Shown one piece after another: positions 47,519 through 56,929 of a DNA stretch of 64,000 nt. Origin of the DNA: Paenibacillus terrae (GTDB taxonomy: Bacteria > Bacillota > Bacilli > Paenibacillales > Paenibacillaceae); the NCBI RefSeq assembly GCF_000943545.1, contig NZ_JTHP01000008.1, forward strand, positions 62,001-126,000, read 5' to 3'. The notes under the pieces were generated by a model. That model was not told where the DNA came from. It did no database searches and saw nothing but the letters and a program-made list of their open reading frames with translations. Made by a program: the position numbers and the translations under genes. Each line of letters starts with the position of its first letter. The stretch's first letter is position 1.

Positions 47519-48559
47519 TTAAGTAAGTACTTTAGTCGCTTCTGAAGTAAAAGGAATTAGTTCGTCTATACGTCCTTTACGAATTTTCTTAGCCCATGCA
47601 GGATCGACCATTAGCGAACGTCCAACTGCCACCAAGTCAAATTCTTCATTCTCAAGTCGTTGAACCAGTCCATCGATACCGACGTTATTGGCTCCTTTTC
47701 CTTCGGTGAAAAGACTCGTGAACTCACCGTCAAGGCCAACAGATCCAACCGTAATTGTTGGTTTGCCAGTCAACTTTTTGGTCCATCCGGCAAAGTTCAG
47801 ATCAGAGCCCTCGAATTCCGGCTCCCAGAAACGTCGTGTGGAACAGTGGAAAATATCGACGCCCGCATTAACAAGTGGCGTCAGGAATTGCTCCAGCAAT
47901 TCCGGAGTTTCTGCCAATTTAGCTTGGAAATCATCAGTCTTCCATTGTGATAAACGCAGAACAATCGGGAATTCCGGTCCAACTACCTCACGGCAAGCCT
48001 CAATGACTTCAACTGCAAAGCGTGTGCGTGCAAGCATATCCCCACCATAACGATCTGTACGCGGATTGGTTTTCTCATAGAAGAATTGATCAATCAGATA
48101 GCTGTGCGCACCGTGTAACTCAATACCATCGAACCCAAGACGCTTCGCCTCAGAAGCTGCCTGTGCAAATGCCTGAACGATTTCAGTAATTTCAGCTTCC
48201 GAATAATCGCCAACATGACCTTTAGCTCCCATATGCCAGATCTGTGGAATGATCCGTCCACCGGCCTCATGTACCTCTGACACTACGTTCGCCCAGCCAT
48301 TTAGTGCAGCTCCGCCATAAAAGTGCGGCACGTTAACTTGATTGGATGCATCCCGATGATTGATTACCGTTCCTTCTGTCACAATAAGACCCACACCGTT
48401 CTCCGCTCTGCGGCGGTAATAGGAAGCGACATTTGTACCTGGTATACCGTCCGGAGAAAATTGACGAGTCATCGGTGCCATCACGATCCGATTGGATAAT
48501 TTTAAGTTGCCTAATTCTATAGGTTGAAACAGCGGTTCTACTGATTGAGAATAATTCAT
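47519..48559 (-). CDS. Old yellow enzyme family NADH:flavin oxidoreductase
   Basis: 346 residues from ATG 48559 (MNYSQSVEPLF) behind GGAGGCTATT. A TIM-barrel OYE: LSNRIVMAPMTRQ, the Cys/Thr FMN loop, GFDGIELHGAHSYLIDQFF and TNPRTDRYGGD, and FDLVAVGRSLMVDPAW phosphate binding. It reduces activated alkenes with NAD(P)H and FMN. It lies next to a TetR regulator (48770-49345) whose operator-like palindrome stands between them. This pair is the first of two such modules in the window (second at 59508-62915). Confidence 0.92.
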   Translation of the reverse strand: MNYSQSVEPLFQPIELGNLKLSNRIVMAPMTRQFSPDGIPGTNVASYYRRRAENGVGLIVTEGTVINHRDASNQVNVPHFYGGAALNGWANVVSEVHEAGGRIIPQIWHMGAKGHVGDYSEAEITEIVQAFAQAASEAKRLGFDGIELHGAHSYLIDQFFYEKTNPRTDRYGGDMLARTRFAVEVIEACREVVGPEFPIVLRLSQWKTDDFQAKLAETPELLEQFLTPLVNAGVDIFHCSTRRFWEPEFEGSDLNFAGWTKKLTGKPTITVGSVGLDGEFTSLFTEGKGANNVGIDGLVQRLENEEFDLVAVGRSLMVDPAWAKKIRKGRIDELIPFTSEATKVLT

Positions 48560-48655
48560 AATAGCCTCCAAAAATTTAGTTTTTTTATAAAATGCTTAGA
48601 TCGCTTCACCGACCATGACCCATGTTAATATCAGCTTGACTTACAGATGAATCGT

Positions 48656-48697
48656 TCAAAGAACTTTATCGAAAAGCCCCACCTCCTCAAATTTCAT
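48656..48697 (-). pseudogene. Short start-only ORF with strong RBS, remnant or leader
   Basis: GAAGGAGGGTTTAACA precedes ATG 48697 and a 13-residue frame MKFEEVGLFDKVL that ends at once. A strong RBS before so short a frame suggests the start of a lost gene, or a leader peptide for the ene-reductase mRNA. Confidence 0.35.
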
Positions 48698-48731
48698 TGT
48701 TAAACCCTCCTTCACTACAACAAAGCATCAG

Positions 48732-48753
48732 TTCTTGACTACAAAGTCAAGAA
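48732..48753. promoter_or_regulatory. TetR operator between tetR and ene-reductase gene
   Basis: TTCTTGACT-ACAA-AGTCAAGAA is a perfect palindrome with 9-base arms. It closely resembles the site at 49362-49383 in front of tetR. It lies about 170 bases upstream of the ene-reductase start. Confidence 0.7.
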
Positions 48754-48769
48754 TGAGACAAAAAAAAGA

Positions 48770-49345
48770 TCAAGGCAACATCATGGCAAAAGACGTACGC
48801 AAGACCGCCTCGATCTGTTCACGCGATGAACCGGATTTCTCCATAATTTTTACACCCAGCATGGTGTTATTTAGATAAGCTGCAAGCTCTTTGCTAGAAA
48901 AACGGTTCGAAATTAACTGCTGTTCCTGACCGTTACGGATGATCTTCTCTAAAATCTGTTGAACCTCTTCTAACATTAGCTCATTTTCTAGCGTGACCTG
49001 CTCGTCATCTGTTCCGAATTCCAGTGAGGAATTCACCATTAGACATCCTTGGCAGCCGGATTCGTCGTCTAAAAGTGAATGGCGCAAAGAATCCAGTTTA
49101 TCAAGCGGAGATGAGGCTTGTGCTTCGATCTCCTTCAATTTCCCTACGCTCTGTTCGCGATAGAGTGCCAGCGCTTTGAGGAACAATGAGCGTTTGTCAT
49201 TAAATACACAATACAAACTTTGCTTCTTGACCCCTGTCGTACGAGTAAGATCCTCATAAGAGGTTGACTTGAATCCTTGATTCCAGAACACTTCCATAGA
49301 CTGCTGCAATGCACGATCGACATCAAATTCTCTTGGTCTGCTCAT
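48770..49345 (-). CDS. TetR-family regulator of the first ene-reductase module
   Basis: 191 residues from ATG 49345. The N-terminal HTH is clear (TSYEDLTRTTGVKKQSLYCV), and the C-terminal domain contains GCQGCLMVNSSLE, shared by TetR regulators of quinone or electrophile response (the 62337 protein has SGCLMVNSAVE). Cys-Cys residues there might sense electrophiles; this is inference. It carries palindromic sites in its own promoter and before the ene-reductase, so it probably represses both. Confidence 0.87.
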   Translation of the reverse strand: MSRPREFDVDRALQQSMEVFWNQGFKSTSYEDLTRTTGVKKQSLYCVFNDKRSLFLKALALYREQSVGKLKEIEAQASSPLDKLDSLRHSLLDDESGCQGCLMVNSSLEFGTDDEQVTLENELMLEEVQQILEKIIRNGQEQQLISNRFSSKELAAYLNNTMLGVKIMEKSGSSREQIEAVLRTSFAMMLP

Positions 49346-49361
49346 AGGGTAAAACTATCAC

Positions 49362-49383
49362 TTCCTGACCATGTAGTCAACAA
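49362..49383. promoter_or_regulatory. TetR operator in the tetR promoter
   Basis: TTCCTGACC-ATGT-AGTCAACAA, imperfect palindrome aligned base by base with 48732-48753 and centred 27 bases upstream of the tetR start codon. Confidence 0.6.
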
Positions 49384-49983
49384 TAAAATATCTCTTCATC
49401 TATTTGGTGATTATTCTCAATAAACCCACAAAAGTTGAAGCCTGATAAGTGTGTGTTGTCATAATTAGTGAGAAAAAGCGCAAAATCATTTTGTATCTTT
49501 ATGCATGAAAATGGATACAGATTTTTAGCGATATTTTTATCTTAATTATACACAGCAAAAAGACCACTATCTAATATTAGATAACAGTCTCAGTTAAAAT
49601 GCTATATTCATTTAAATTAAATTGCTAATCTTTTCGCCTTCTATACTTCTACAGAAACATAATCCTTGATCCATATTTTGTAGTATTAAATACACTCCAA
49701 CAATTTGGCTGTTAATACTTACTTATACCACTTTGACTCTTTTATTGAATTCTTTTAGATATTCAAATATTGCTAAACTTAAACTTAGTAAATTCAATTT
49801 TCTTAAAACTATCAATTATCAGGAGTTTAAATTTAATATTACGAAGTATCTCCTCTAAACAGTAAATTAATTCAATGATGTTCTGGCGAACACAGGAACA
49901 TTAAATTCCTGAAGCATACTTCGAAGCATATCTTAGGAAATTTGAAATCTATCATAGATGGTCTCATATAATATGTATTTGCA
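49384..49983. other. AT-rich decayed stretch
   Basis: No gene. Short minus-strand peptides such as MLRSMLQEFNVPVFARTSLN (about 49870-49930) look coding but are cut by stops. A terminator on the minus strand ends the stretch (49557-49589). Confidence 0.35.
49557..49589 (-). terminator. Terminator on the minus strand of the AT-rich stretch
   Basis: GACTGTTATCTA-ATAT-TAGATAGTGGTC pairs throughout (with three G-U pairs) and is followed by TTTTT. It would end a transcript coming from about 50.1 kb. Confidence 0.6.
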
Positions 49984-50124
49984 TTATCTTGACAATATTT
50001 CTTCAATTAATAAATTTGTTCTTTCTGAACCCGATAAAGCTGAACTAAAGAAAAAGTCTTTATTTTCATCTTGAACAGAGTCTAAAATTAGAGACTGTGC
50101 TTTCTCATAATTTTCGTTATTCAT
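49984..50124 (-). CDS. Small unrecognised protein, 46 residues
   Basis: ATG 50124 follows TAGGAGCCAAGAAT and opens 46 codons beginning MNNENYEKAQSLILDSVQDE and ending LLIEEILSR. No signal peptide, Cys or membrane segment; acidic and helical in character. Codon use is AT-rich like its surroundings. A terminator follows 400 bases later with no other convincing frame between. It could be a small regulatory protein or the start of a decayed gene. Confidence 0.45.
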   Translation of the reverse strand: MNNENYEKAQSLILDSVQDENKDFFFSSALSGSERTNLLIEEILSR

Positions 50125-50299
50125 ATTCTTGGCTCCTAATACTATCTTTAATATTATGAAGTATGGTCATAAATAATAAATTTTATACGTATATCGTGTA
50201 TAAATTACTTTGCTATGCCCGATCTTATTATTAGTCTTCTTTGATTCATGACTGAGGACAAAAACTTAGTTCTAAAATTTTTCTCCCTCATCAAACAGG

Positions 50300-50428
50300 C
50301 GTCCAGAAGTGCTGGAGCTCGAAGAAATCACTCGTTCCTTCCCAGAAAAGGGAGAAGTATTAATTCATGCAACTGGTAACACAGGCCTATGGCATGAACA
50401 AGAAAACTATAATCAGTTTATGGTTTAA
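50300..50428 (+). pseudogene. N-terminal fragment of an MDR-type quinone oxidoreductase
   Basis: The frame reads RPEVLELEEITRSFPEKGEV then LIHATG, which is the N-terminus of zinc-independent quinone oxidoreductases (G-PEVL...EVP...KGEVL). It lacks its first residues and ends at TAA 50428 after about 43 codons. The intact C-terminal end of such a gene lies at the right window edge. Confidence 0.6.
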
Positions 50429-50485
50429 TACAGTAATTGAATCATAAACTTAAGCGGTAACAAACATACTAATACCAAAATTAGA

Positions 50486-50587
50486 TTAAGTTCGAATGCT
50501 ACAGGTACAATTTTCGCTCATAATATATGTAAAATCCGCCAGCATCGCTCCTTTGCAGTTCAACGCTGTTCTATTCTTTGGCTCCAT
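50486..50587 (-). CDS. Tiny Cys-containing ORF, 33 residues
   Basis: ATG 50587 follows AAGGGGGATAGT, a strong RBS. The product is MEPKNRTALNCKGAMLADFT followed by a C-terminal part containing ENCTCSIRT. Cys, Thr and Ser near the C-terminus recall ribosomally made peptides, but no modification genes are nearby, and the frame could be chance. Confidence 0.3.
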   Translation of the reverse strand: MEPKNRTALNCKGAMLADFTYIMSENCTCSIRT

Positions 50588-50651
50588 ACTATCCCCCTTA
50601 AGATCCAGTGATACAAGCTGCTCGAGCTAACTCTTTACGCCCTTTTTCATA

Positions 50652-50988
50652 TCATCCGATTGCAAGTTCCATAGCTTCAAACTTTTCTTTCAACTCTAGA
50701 ATTTCTTTTTCTAATTGCTGAATTATCCTGGCTGCATCTCCGGGATCCTCTGCATGTAATTCTTGCCCAGACTGAGGAGCTATGTTTGTTATCCAATCCA
50801 GTATTTCAGATCGAACTATGGGCATTGGAGGTTACTCTAGCATACGTGATCAGTGCAGCTAATGCAGCTTGGTCTTCAACCGGGTTAATTACGATAACGT
50901 TACCATCTAGTTCCTCTCCCGTAGATGTATTGAACACCTGATACTGATTGAACTTATCGCTAATGTTGTTTCTGTTTACGTTACCCAT
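50652..50988 (-). pseudogene. Small gene split by a frameshift
   Basis: ATG 50988 (MGNVNRNNISDKFNQYQVFN) follows GGAGGAGATTTG and reads 60 codons to a stop at 50806, through NTSTGEELDG and AALAALITYARVTS. A second frame overlaps from 50825 and continues ILDWITNIAPQSGQELHAED to a coiled-coil-like LEKEILELKEKFEAMELAIG and TGA 50652. The join VTSNA then VRSEILDWI is what a single protein of about 117 residues would give with a one-base shift. After TGA the same frame stays open to 50598 (YEKGRKELARAAC), suggesting a nonsense change too. It is unlike any family I can name. Confidence 0.55.
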
Positions 50989-51090
50989 CAAATCTCCTCC
51001 AAATATGTACTGAGTCACTTCCCACCTATCCTAACATGCCATAAAGAGATGACAACTTTGTCGACATACTTTTGAGAGACTAAGCAAAAA

Positions 51091-51117
51091 CCGATGTGCT
51101 TATTATAAACACATCGG
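51091..51117 (-). terminator. Minus-strand terminator hairpin
   Basis: CCGATGTG and CACATCGG form an 8-base stem; on the minus strand it is followed by TTTTTGC. It may back up the terminator at 51209. Confidence 0.6.
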
Positions 51118-51208
51118 CCGGCGATTCTGTAAACGTTGATTTTTTAAATTAGAATAAGGACATACCTAATCCAATTTCTATCTTAGGTCATCGTTGCATC
51201 AAGATGAT

Positions 51209-51241
51209 AAAAAAAGGTTAACCAGAATATTCTGGTAACCC
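51209..51241 (-). terminator. Terminator of the sucrose PTS operon
   Basis: GGTTACCAGA-ATAT-TCTGGTTAACC on the minus strand, followed by seven Ts, 35 bases beyond the PTS stop. Confidence 0.85.
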
Positions 51242-51275
51242 AAGCATCAAAAAATGCTTATTCAAAAACGTATCA

Positions 51276-53159
51276 TTAATTGGACTGTACGGAAATACGC
51301 AAGATCGGTCCATCGATACTACTTTCATTGGAGACTAGAGATTCGACTTTTTGAATGTTCTCTTGACCATCTGGAATAATGATCGGACTGATCACCGAGT
51401 AACCCGCGTCTTGAATGGCAGGAATATCAAATTCCAGCATCAACTGTCCCACCTGAACCATATCGCCTGATTGTACATAACTCTGGAATCCATTCCCCTT
51501 CAGGGAAACCGTATCTATACCTACATGAATGAGTAACTGGACACCTGAAGCATGCTCTATAATAACAGCGTGCTTGCTCTTTTCCATTATGTGCATGACC
51601 TTACCTGTAAATGGTGCAGTCACTTTTCCTCCAGATGGCATTATTGCAATGCCATCCCCCATTGCTTTACTTGAGAAGGCTTCATCCGGTACAGACTCGA
51701 GAGATACTGCATGTCCTTTTATTGGGGAAGCGATCTCAATTACTTCGATATTCGACTTCTTTTTACCTTTGGCTACGGGATCTGTGTCATCGCCTGAGTT
51801 TCGATAGCCTATCGTGTAAGTCAGACTAAATGAAACTGCAAAAGCAACCGCATTGACCAGGATATACAGAGGCAATTGATTATTCAAATAGAGCAACATC
51901 CCCGGAATACCTGTTAGCGACATACCTGTAGCTTTTAATTGTAAAATAGAGGCTAGAAATCCACCGACTCCTCCACCGATCATCGACATAATGAAAGGCT
52001 TCACTAGAGGTAACGTTACACCAAATACTGCAGGTTCCGTTATCCCCAGAGCTGCTGAAAAACTAGAAGGATATGCAATTTGTTTTAACTTTTGTGATCT
52101 TGTTTTGATCGCTACTGCCAATACAGCTCCTGCTTGCGCAACATTCCCTGGTGAAATGGGATTCAACATATTCCAACCAGTTTGAGTGAGCATGTTAATT
52201 TCCAGAAAACTTATAATATGATGAATTCCAAAAATACCCAACAGCTGACTAAAGCTACCATAGAGAAGACCTCCCAATCCAAACGGTAATCTGAGTAAGA
52301 ATTCAACTCCATGCAAAACAAATATTTCAATCTCATGGAAAATTGGACCAATCATAAATAGTGCGAGTACAATGGAAATAAGCAGTGTTAAGAACGGTGT
52401 TAAAATGAGGTCAAGTGAATTTGGAATTTTCGTTCGTAGGAATTTTTCTATTTTAGAACCCACGATACCTATAATAAATGCTGGCAATACGGAACCCTGA
52501 TATCCCAACACTTTAATAAAATCGAAAAATACCAAGGGTTCTGCCAGGTTCTGTCCTACAGCGTAAGCATTAGGCAAGGCCGGATTAACAAGCATCAACC
52601 CGAGCACGATCCCCAGAACCGGACTGCCACCAAACACCCTAAATGTGGACCAACAGATTAAGGCTGGCAGAAAGGCAAATGCAGTATCTGTGAGAATCTG
52701 TGTGAAAAGCAACAATTCCTCTGGAACATTCTCAGGTGTTAAACCAATTAAACCTAATACGGCGGCCTGAGTCAGCAAACTTCTTAATCCCATAAATAAT
52801 CCTGTCGCTACGAGAACGGGTATAATTGGAACAAAAATATCCCCGAATATCCGAACTGCACGCTGAAAGCGATTCCCCTCTTTTTTCACGGGAGCCTCTG
52901 CTGGTACTGTACCATCCATTAACTTCATCACTTCTGCATAAATTTTATTAACTAAGCCAGTTCCAAGAATGATTTGATATTGACCCGAATTAAAAAAACT
53001 TCCCTTTACCCCTTGAAGATTTCCCATTTCTTCATCATTAATTTTATCCTTGTCCGCTATCATGATTCGCAACCGTGTAGCACAGTGTTCAACAGAATGA
53101 ATATTCTCTTTGCCACCTACTGATTCCAAAATCCTTTTGGCTAATTCCTGATCTTTCAT
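51276..53159 (-). CDS. PTS transporter, sucrose-type EIIBCA
   Basis: 627 residues from ATG 53159 behind AAGGAGAAACTCAT. EIIB (Cys in EHCATRLRIMI), a membrane EIIC domain, and EIIA (His in LLIHVGIDTVSLKG). It imports a sugar as its phosphate ester. It begins 13 bases after the GH32 gene, whose product cleaves sucrose 6-phosphate, so sucrose is the main substrate; the alpha-galactosidase upstream suggests raffinose or melibiose too. It differs in sequence from the PTS at 14565 although both share the B-C-A order. Confidence 0.9.
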   Translation of the reverse strand: MKDQELAKRILESVGGKENIHSVEHCATRLRIMIADKDKINDEEMGNLQGVKGSFFNSGQYQIILGTGLVNKIYAEVMKLMDGTVPAEAPVKKEGNRFQRAVRIFGDIFVPIIPVLVATGLFMGLRSLLTQAAVLGLIGLTPENVPEELLLFTQILTDTAFAFLPALICWSTFRVFGGSPVLGIVLGLMLVNPALPNAYAVGQNLAEPLVFFDFIKVLGYQGSVLPAFIIGIVGSKIEKFLRTKIPNSLDLILTPFLTLLISIVLALFMIGPIFHEIEIFVLHGVEFLLRLPFGLGGLLYGSFSQLLGIFGIHHIISFLEINMLTQTGWNMLNPISPGNVAQAGAVLAVAIKTRSQKLKQIAYPSSFSAALGITEPAVFGVTLPLVKPFIMSMIGGGVGGFLASILQLKATGMSLTGIPGMLLYLNNQLPLYILVNAVAFAVSFSLTYTIGYRNSGDDTDPVAKGKKKSNIEVIEIASPIKGHAVSLESVPDEAFSSKAMGDGIAIMPSGGKVTAPFTGKVMHIMEKSKHAVIIEHASGVQLLIHVGIDTVSLKGNGFQSYVQSGDMVQVGQLMLEFDIPAIQDAGYSVISPIIIPDGQENIQKVESLVSNESSIDGPILRISVQSN

Positions 53160-53171
53160 ATGAGTTTCTCC

Positions 53172-54512
53172 TTAGATTGAGTAATATTTAAGTTTGCCAT
53201 TATGCTGCAACCCCTGATATTCAACACGTAACTGATGTTCCTCGGTAAAATACCTCGATGAGAAAACGCATTCACCATTATTCACGAAAACCTCAATGGT
53301 CGAGCTATCGCTATAAAGGCTCATTTGTGATAAGTTCTGAATCTCGTTTACTTTCGTTTCTCTTGTATGGCTGACCCAATTTTCCCTTGTAATCGAAAAC
53401 TCATTCTTCTCTCCAATATAACGAATCTCAATCGCGCCATTTCTTAGAGAAAGATAAAAATCACTTGTACTGTCCTCTCTTCGCAATTCCAGTTCAAACC
53501 GTCCGCTATCCAACTCAAAATCTCCTAGACGAGAAGTAAATGTATTTTCCGTTTTTCTTAGTTGTTTGACTTCTTCGATAGGAAGCTGGATTAGTCTGTC
53601 ATTCTCCCAAGTTATAACCCTAGGTAACGTCAAACAATGTATATATCCGTATTTTTTAGTAGGGCATAGCTGTTCCTCTTCCTCAGACATTCGAGACATC
53701 CACCCCACCATGATTCGTCTGCCTTTATGATCAGTAAATGTTTGGGGCGCATAGAAATCAAAGCCATAGTCAATCAATGCTAACGACCCATTCGGCTTAA
53801 ATTGCTTGGTTTGCTCATTAAATTTCCCAGACAGGAAGGCTGCATAACTTGTTATACCTGTTGCGCCCTCTTCTTCTGGAATTACCTGCGGACAACAGAC
53901 CAATATATCGGTCCTATCATTCAAGGAGAATAAATCTGGGCATTCACACATGTTGTCTAACTGTTGATCATATAAAATGTTTTCATACGTCCAATCCGAC
54001 AAGTCACCTGAAGAAAAGAGAGCGACTGCGCCTTTTCGCTCTTTCGTTTGAGCACCAACGATCATCCACCATCTGTCACTTCCTCTCCATACCTTAGGAT
54101 CACGAAAGTGTTCTGTGAACGCTGTCGGCGTTTCGATTACCTTCTCTTCTTTCACAAAAGTCTGACCATTCACAGATTTACTCACACACTGATAGCTCTT
54201 TCTGCCTCCGTTATTCTTCACGTTACCTGTGTAGAACAGATACATTTCATCTTCATGTTCTATACCACTGCCTGAATAAACTCCATTACGATCCCAATGT
54301 CGATCCGGGAGAATAGCCGTATTTTGATTGGTCCAATCGATCATGTTCGTTGATGTGAACAATCCCCACTCTTTGTAACTATGGTTCGTATCAAATCGAT
54401 TCCATTGATGAAAAAAATAATACGTACCTTTGAACCAGATCAGACCATTTGGATCATTCAGCAAACCTCTTTCCGGCTCAATATGATATGTCAATTTATA
54501 AGGATTTCTCAA
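53172..54512 (-). CDS. scrB: GH32 sucrose-6-phosphate hydrolase
   Basis: 446 residues from TTG 54512; no better in-frame ATG lies close, and GTGGGA precedes it. The GH32 motifs are in order: nucleophile Asp in LLNDPNG (20), RDP in HFRDPKVW (near 138) and acid/base Glu in CECPDLF (near 189), then a C-terminal beta-sandwich. It is cytoplasmic (no signal peptide), as for enzymes acting on PTS-imported sucrose 6-phosphate. It lies between the GH36 and PTS genes on the same strand. Confidence 0.9.
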   Translation of the reverse strand: MRNPYKLTYHIEPERGLLNDPNGLIWFKGTYYFFHQWNRFDTNHSYKEWGLFTSTNMIDWTNQNTAILPDRHWDRNGVYSGSGIEHEDEMYLFYTGNVKNNGGRKSYQCVSKSVNGQTFVKEEKVIETPTAFTEHFRDPKVWRGSDRWWMIVGAQTKERKGAVALFSSGDLSDWTYENILYDQQLDNMCECPDLFSLNDRTDILVCCPQVIPEEEGATGITSYAAFLSGKFNEQTKQFKPNGSLALIDYGFDFYAPQTFTDHKGRRIMVGWMSRMSEEEEQLCPTKKYGYIHCLTLPRVITWENDRLIQLPIEEVKQLRKTENTFTSRLGDFELDSGRFELELRREDSTSDFYLSLRNGAIEIRYIGEKNEFSITRENWVSHTRETKVNEIQNLSQMSLYSDSSTIEVFVNNGECVFSSRYFTEEHQLRVEYQGLQHNGKLKYYSI

Positions 54513-54573
54513 AACAACATCCCACTTTCCAAATATAAAATATTGGTTTACACGGTAATTTCAAATCATTGGA

Positions 54574-56764
54574 TCATTCATGCTTTTTAAATCTCCAGAA
54601 CCGACTAGTGAAGTCTTGTTTCTTTCTCGGAAATGTAAGGCCTACGTGCATCAACTCATCTCCCCCGAATAGCTCTCCGGTTTCGATATTTTTATAGATA
54701 AATTCCGGGTTAAGCCCTTTGCATTTAACGGTCTGGACAGGAGCCGCCGGCTGAGATAATACTGTAAAATAACTCAGTGCAACCTCGGTTTGATCTCTTG
54801 AAACAAAGCTCCATGCAGCTTCATTCCCATCAAAAGGACTAACGATTCTGTGGAATCTGCCGAATTGAATGAGTGGTCGAATCTCTTTATACAGGGCAAT
54901 TTGCTGCTTAACCGATTCTTTTTCGTGCTCTGTTAATTTCGTCAAGTCCAGCTCATATCCAAAGTTTCCAGCCATGGCAACATATCCTCTGGTATCGAGA
55001 GGTGTTATTCTACCTACTTGATGATTAGGTACAGATGAAACATGTGCCCCCATTGTCATTGGCGGATATACAAGACTTGTACCATACTGGATTTTCAATC
55101 GACTAATCGCATCTGTATTGTCACTTGTCCACGTCTGGGGCATATAATACAGCATGCCTGCATCGAAACGTCCACCACCACTTGAGCAACTTTCAAACAA
55201 CACGTTTGGAAATGCTGCAGTGATTTCTTCCATGATTTTGTACAATCCCAACATATAGCGGTGAGCCGTTTCCCGTTGTCGCTCAGGCTCTAACGCGGAT
55301 GATCCGATATCTGTCATGTGACGATTCATATCCCATTTGACATAGGTTATCGGAGCACTTGATAGAATATCTGTGAGGGCTTGAATTAAATAATCGCAGA
55401 CTTCCTGTCTTGATAAATCCAATACGAGCTGATTCCGGCCTAATGTATGTGGGCGATCTGGTACATGCAAGCACCAATCAGGATGACTTCTATATAAATC
55501 GCTATTCATTGAAACCATCTCCGGTTCAAACCATATTCCGAACTCCATACCCAGGTTGCAGACTCGGTTGGCGAGATCTAAAAGACCCTGCGGCAGCTTT
55601 TGTGAGTTGACTACCCAATCGCCTAAAGAACTTTTACTGTCGTTACGTTCTCCGAACCAGCCATCGTCCAGGACAAACAGCTCTATCCCTACCTCTTTTG
55701 CCTCAGTTGCAATTTCCTCAATCTGATCTGCGGTAAAATCAAAATACGTCGCCTCCCAATTATTGATGAGTATTGGTCGTAATGTGTCACGATACGTGCC
55801 CCGACATAATCTCTGGCTATACAATTCATGATAGATTCTGGACATATCACCCAATCCACTCGCTGTATAAACCATGACAACTTCCGGAGTTTGAAAGGTC
55901 TCTCCTGGCTCCAGTAACCATGAGAAATCGAAGGGGTTTATCCCTATGGAAACTCTGGTAGTACGGTACGGGTCAACCTGAACCTGCGCTGTAAAATTCC
56001 CGCTATACACGAGATTAAATGCATAGACCTCTCCATGATCTTCGTTGGTCTCCTTTTTAACCAATGCCATAAATGGCGCTTGTTGAGGGCTACTGGCGCC
56101 ACGACAGCTGTCGACCATTTGAATTCCAGATACAATTTTGCGTCTTTCTATATTTTTTTCATTTTGAGCAGCACCATACAGTGTCATAAGTTCGTATTCA
56201 TCATCCCGAAAATCCACACTTGCGCTTAAGGCTCGGAGCAATTTCATATTCCTGTGTGCCTTGATTTTCAAATTGAACTGACCTGGTGATTACATCCCGT
56301 TCCTCGTACAGACTATATGTTAACGTGACAATTAGCCCCAATAACTTGTCTTCCATAATCAATTCCAACGTTTCGGCCTCGTTGTCCGTCTCTACATAAG
56401 TAGATGGTAGCCCTTTCAATTTTGGTTTCCCTCTATACGTTCGATGTTCTTTGTAGCGTAGGTCTGTGACAGTCGAACCATTCTCTTGTTGTATTTGATA
56501 AGAGGGAACCCGAAAGTCACCATTGCCATAGGCAGGATACTCTTGGGGGAGCGTATCCAACGAAAATGTGCGATCAGATATATCCGGATTAGGTGAAAAT
56601 ACTCGATCAATATAGATAATCTGATTACTGCCTCGATAGGTTTGGATGCCTTTCCCCCAATATAAATGGGTTAAATATCCCCCTTTGGTAACCTGCATAA
56701 CATAGCTGGTCTTCTTGCTTTTCAAATGAAATATGAGATGTTCATCATCGATGTAAATAGACAT
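54574..56764 (-). pseudogene. GH36 alpha-galactosidase split by one frameshift
   Basis: The N-terminal part starts at ATG 56764 (MSIYIDDEHLIFHLK) and runs to a stop at 56201; the rest continues in another frame from about 56240 to 54574. The two frames overlap, and dropping one T at about 56255 would join QE to MKLLRALSASVDFRDDEYEL, restoring one protein of about 730 residues, the usual length. Catalytic residues lie in the second part: nucleophile Asp in VKWDMNRHMTD and acid/base Asp in SCSSGGGRFD. Either the gene is newly dead, or the shift is a sequence error; the rest is uncorrupted. It starts the operon with scrB and the PTS, and would cleave alpha-galactosides such as raffinose and melibiose. 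Confidence 0.85.
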
Positions 56765-56795
56765 AATTTCCTCCCATATATTTAACTGATCTTAA

Positions 56796-56843
56796 TAAAC
56801 GATTGAGAAATATATATTGCTTATACATGTATACTAATCGTTT
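56796..56843. promoter_or_regulatory. Paired operator arms in the GH36/araC divergent region
   Basis: TAAACGATT (56796-56804) and AATCGTTT (56836-56843) are inverted copies 31 bases apart, flanking an AT-rich core between the divergent genes. They could be AraC sites or half cre sites. Confidence 0.4.
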
Positions 56844-56929
56844 TAAATGTTCACTTATATGGAAGCATGTAGACTCATTATGGTACGATGTGATAACATG
56901 TAACCATTTTCAATATTCGAGGTGATATG

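Noticed and set aside
49384-50280. CRISPR or repeat array in the AT-rich stretch
   Set aside because: No direct repeats of constant length or spacing were found; the region is simply AT-rich and decayed.
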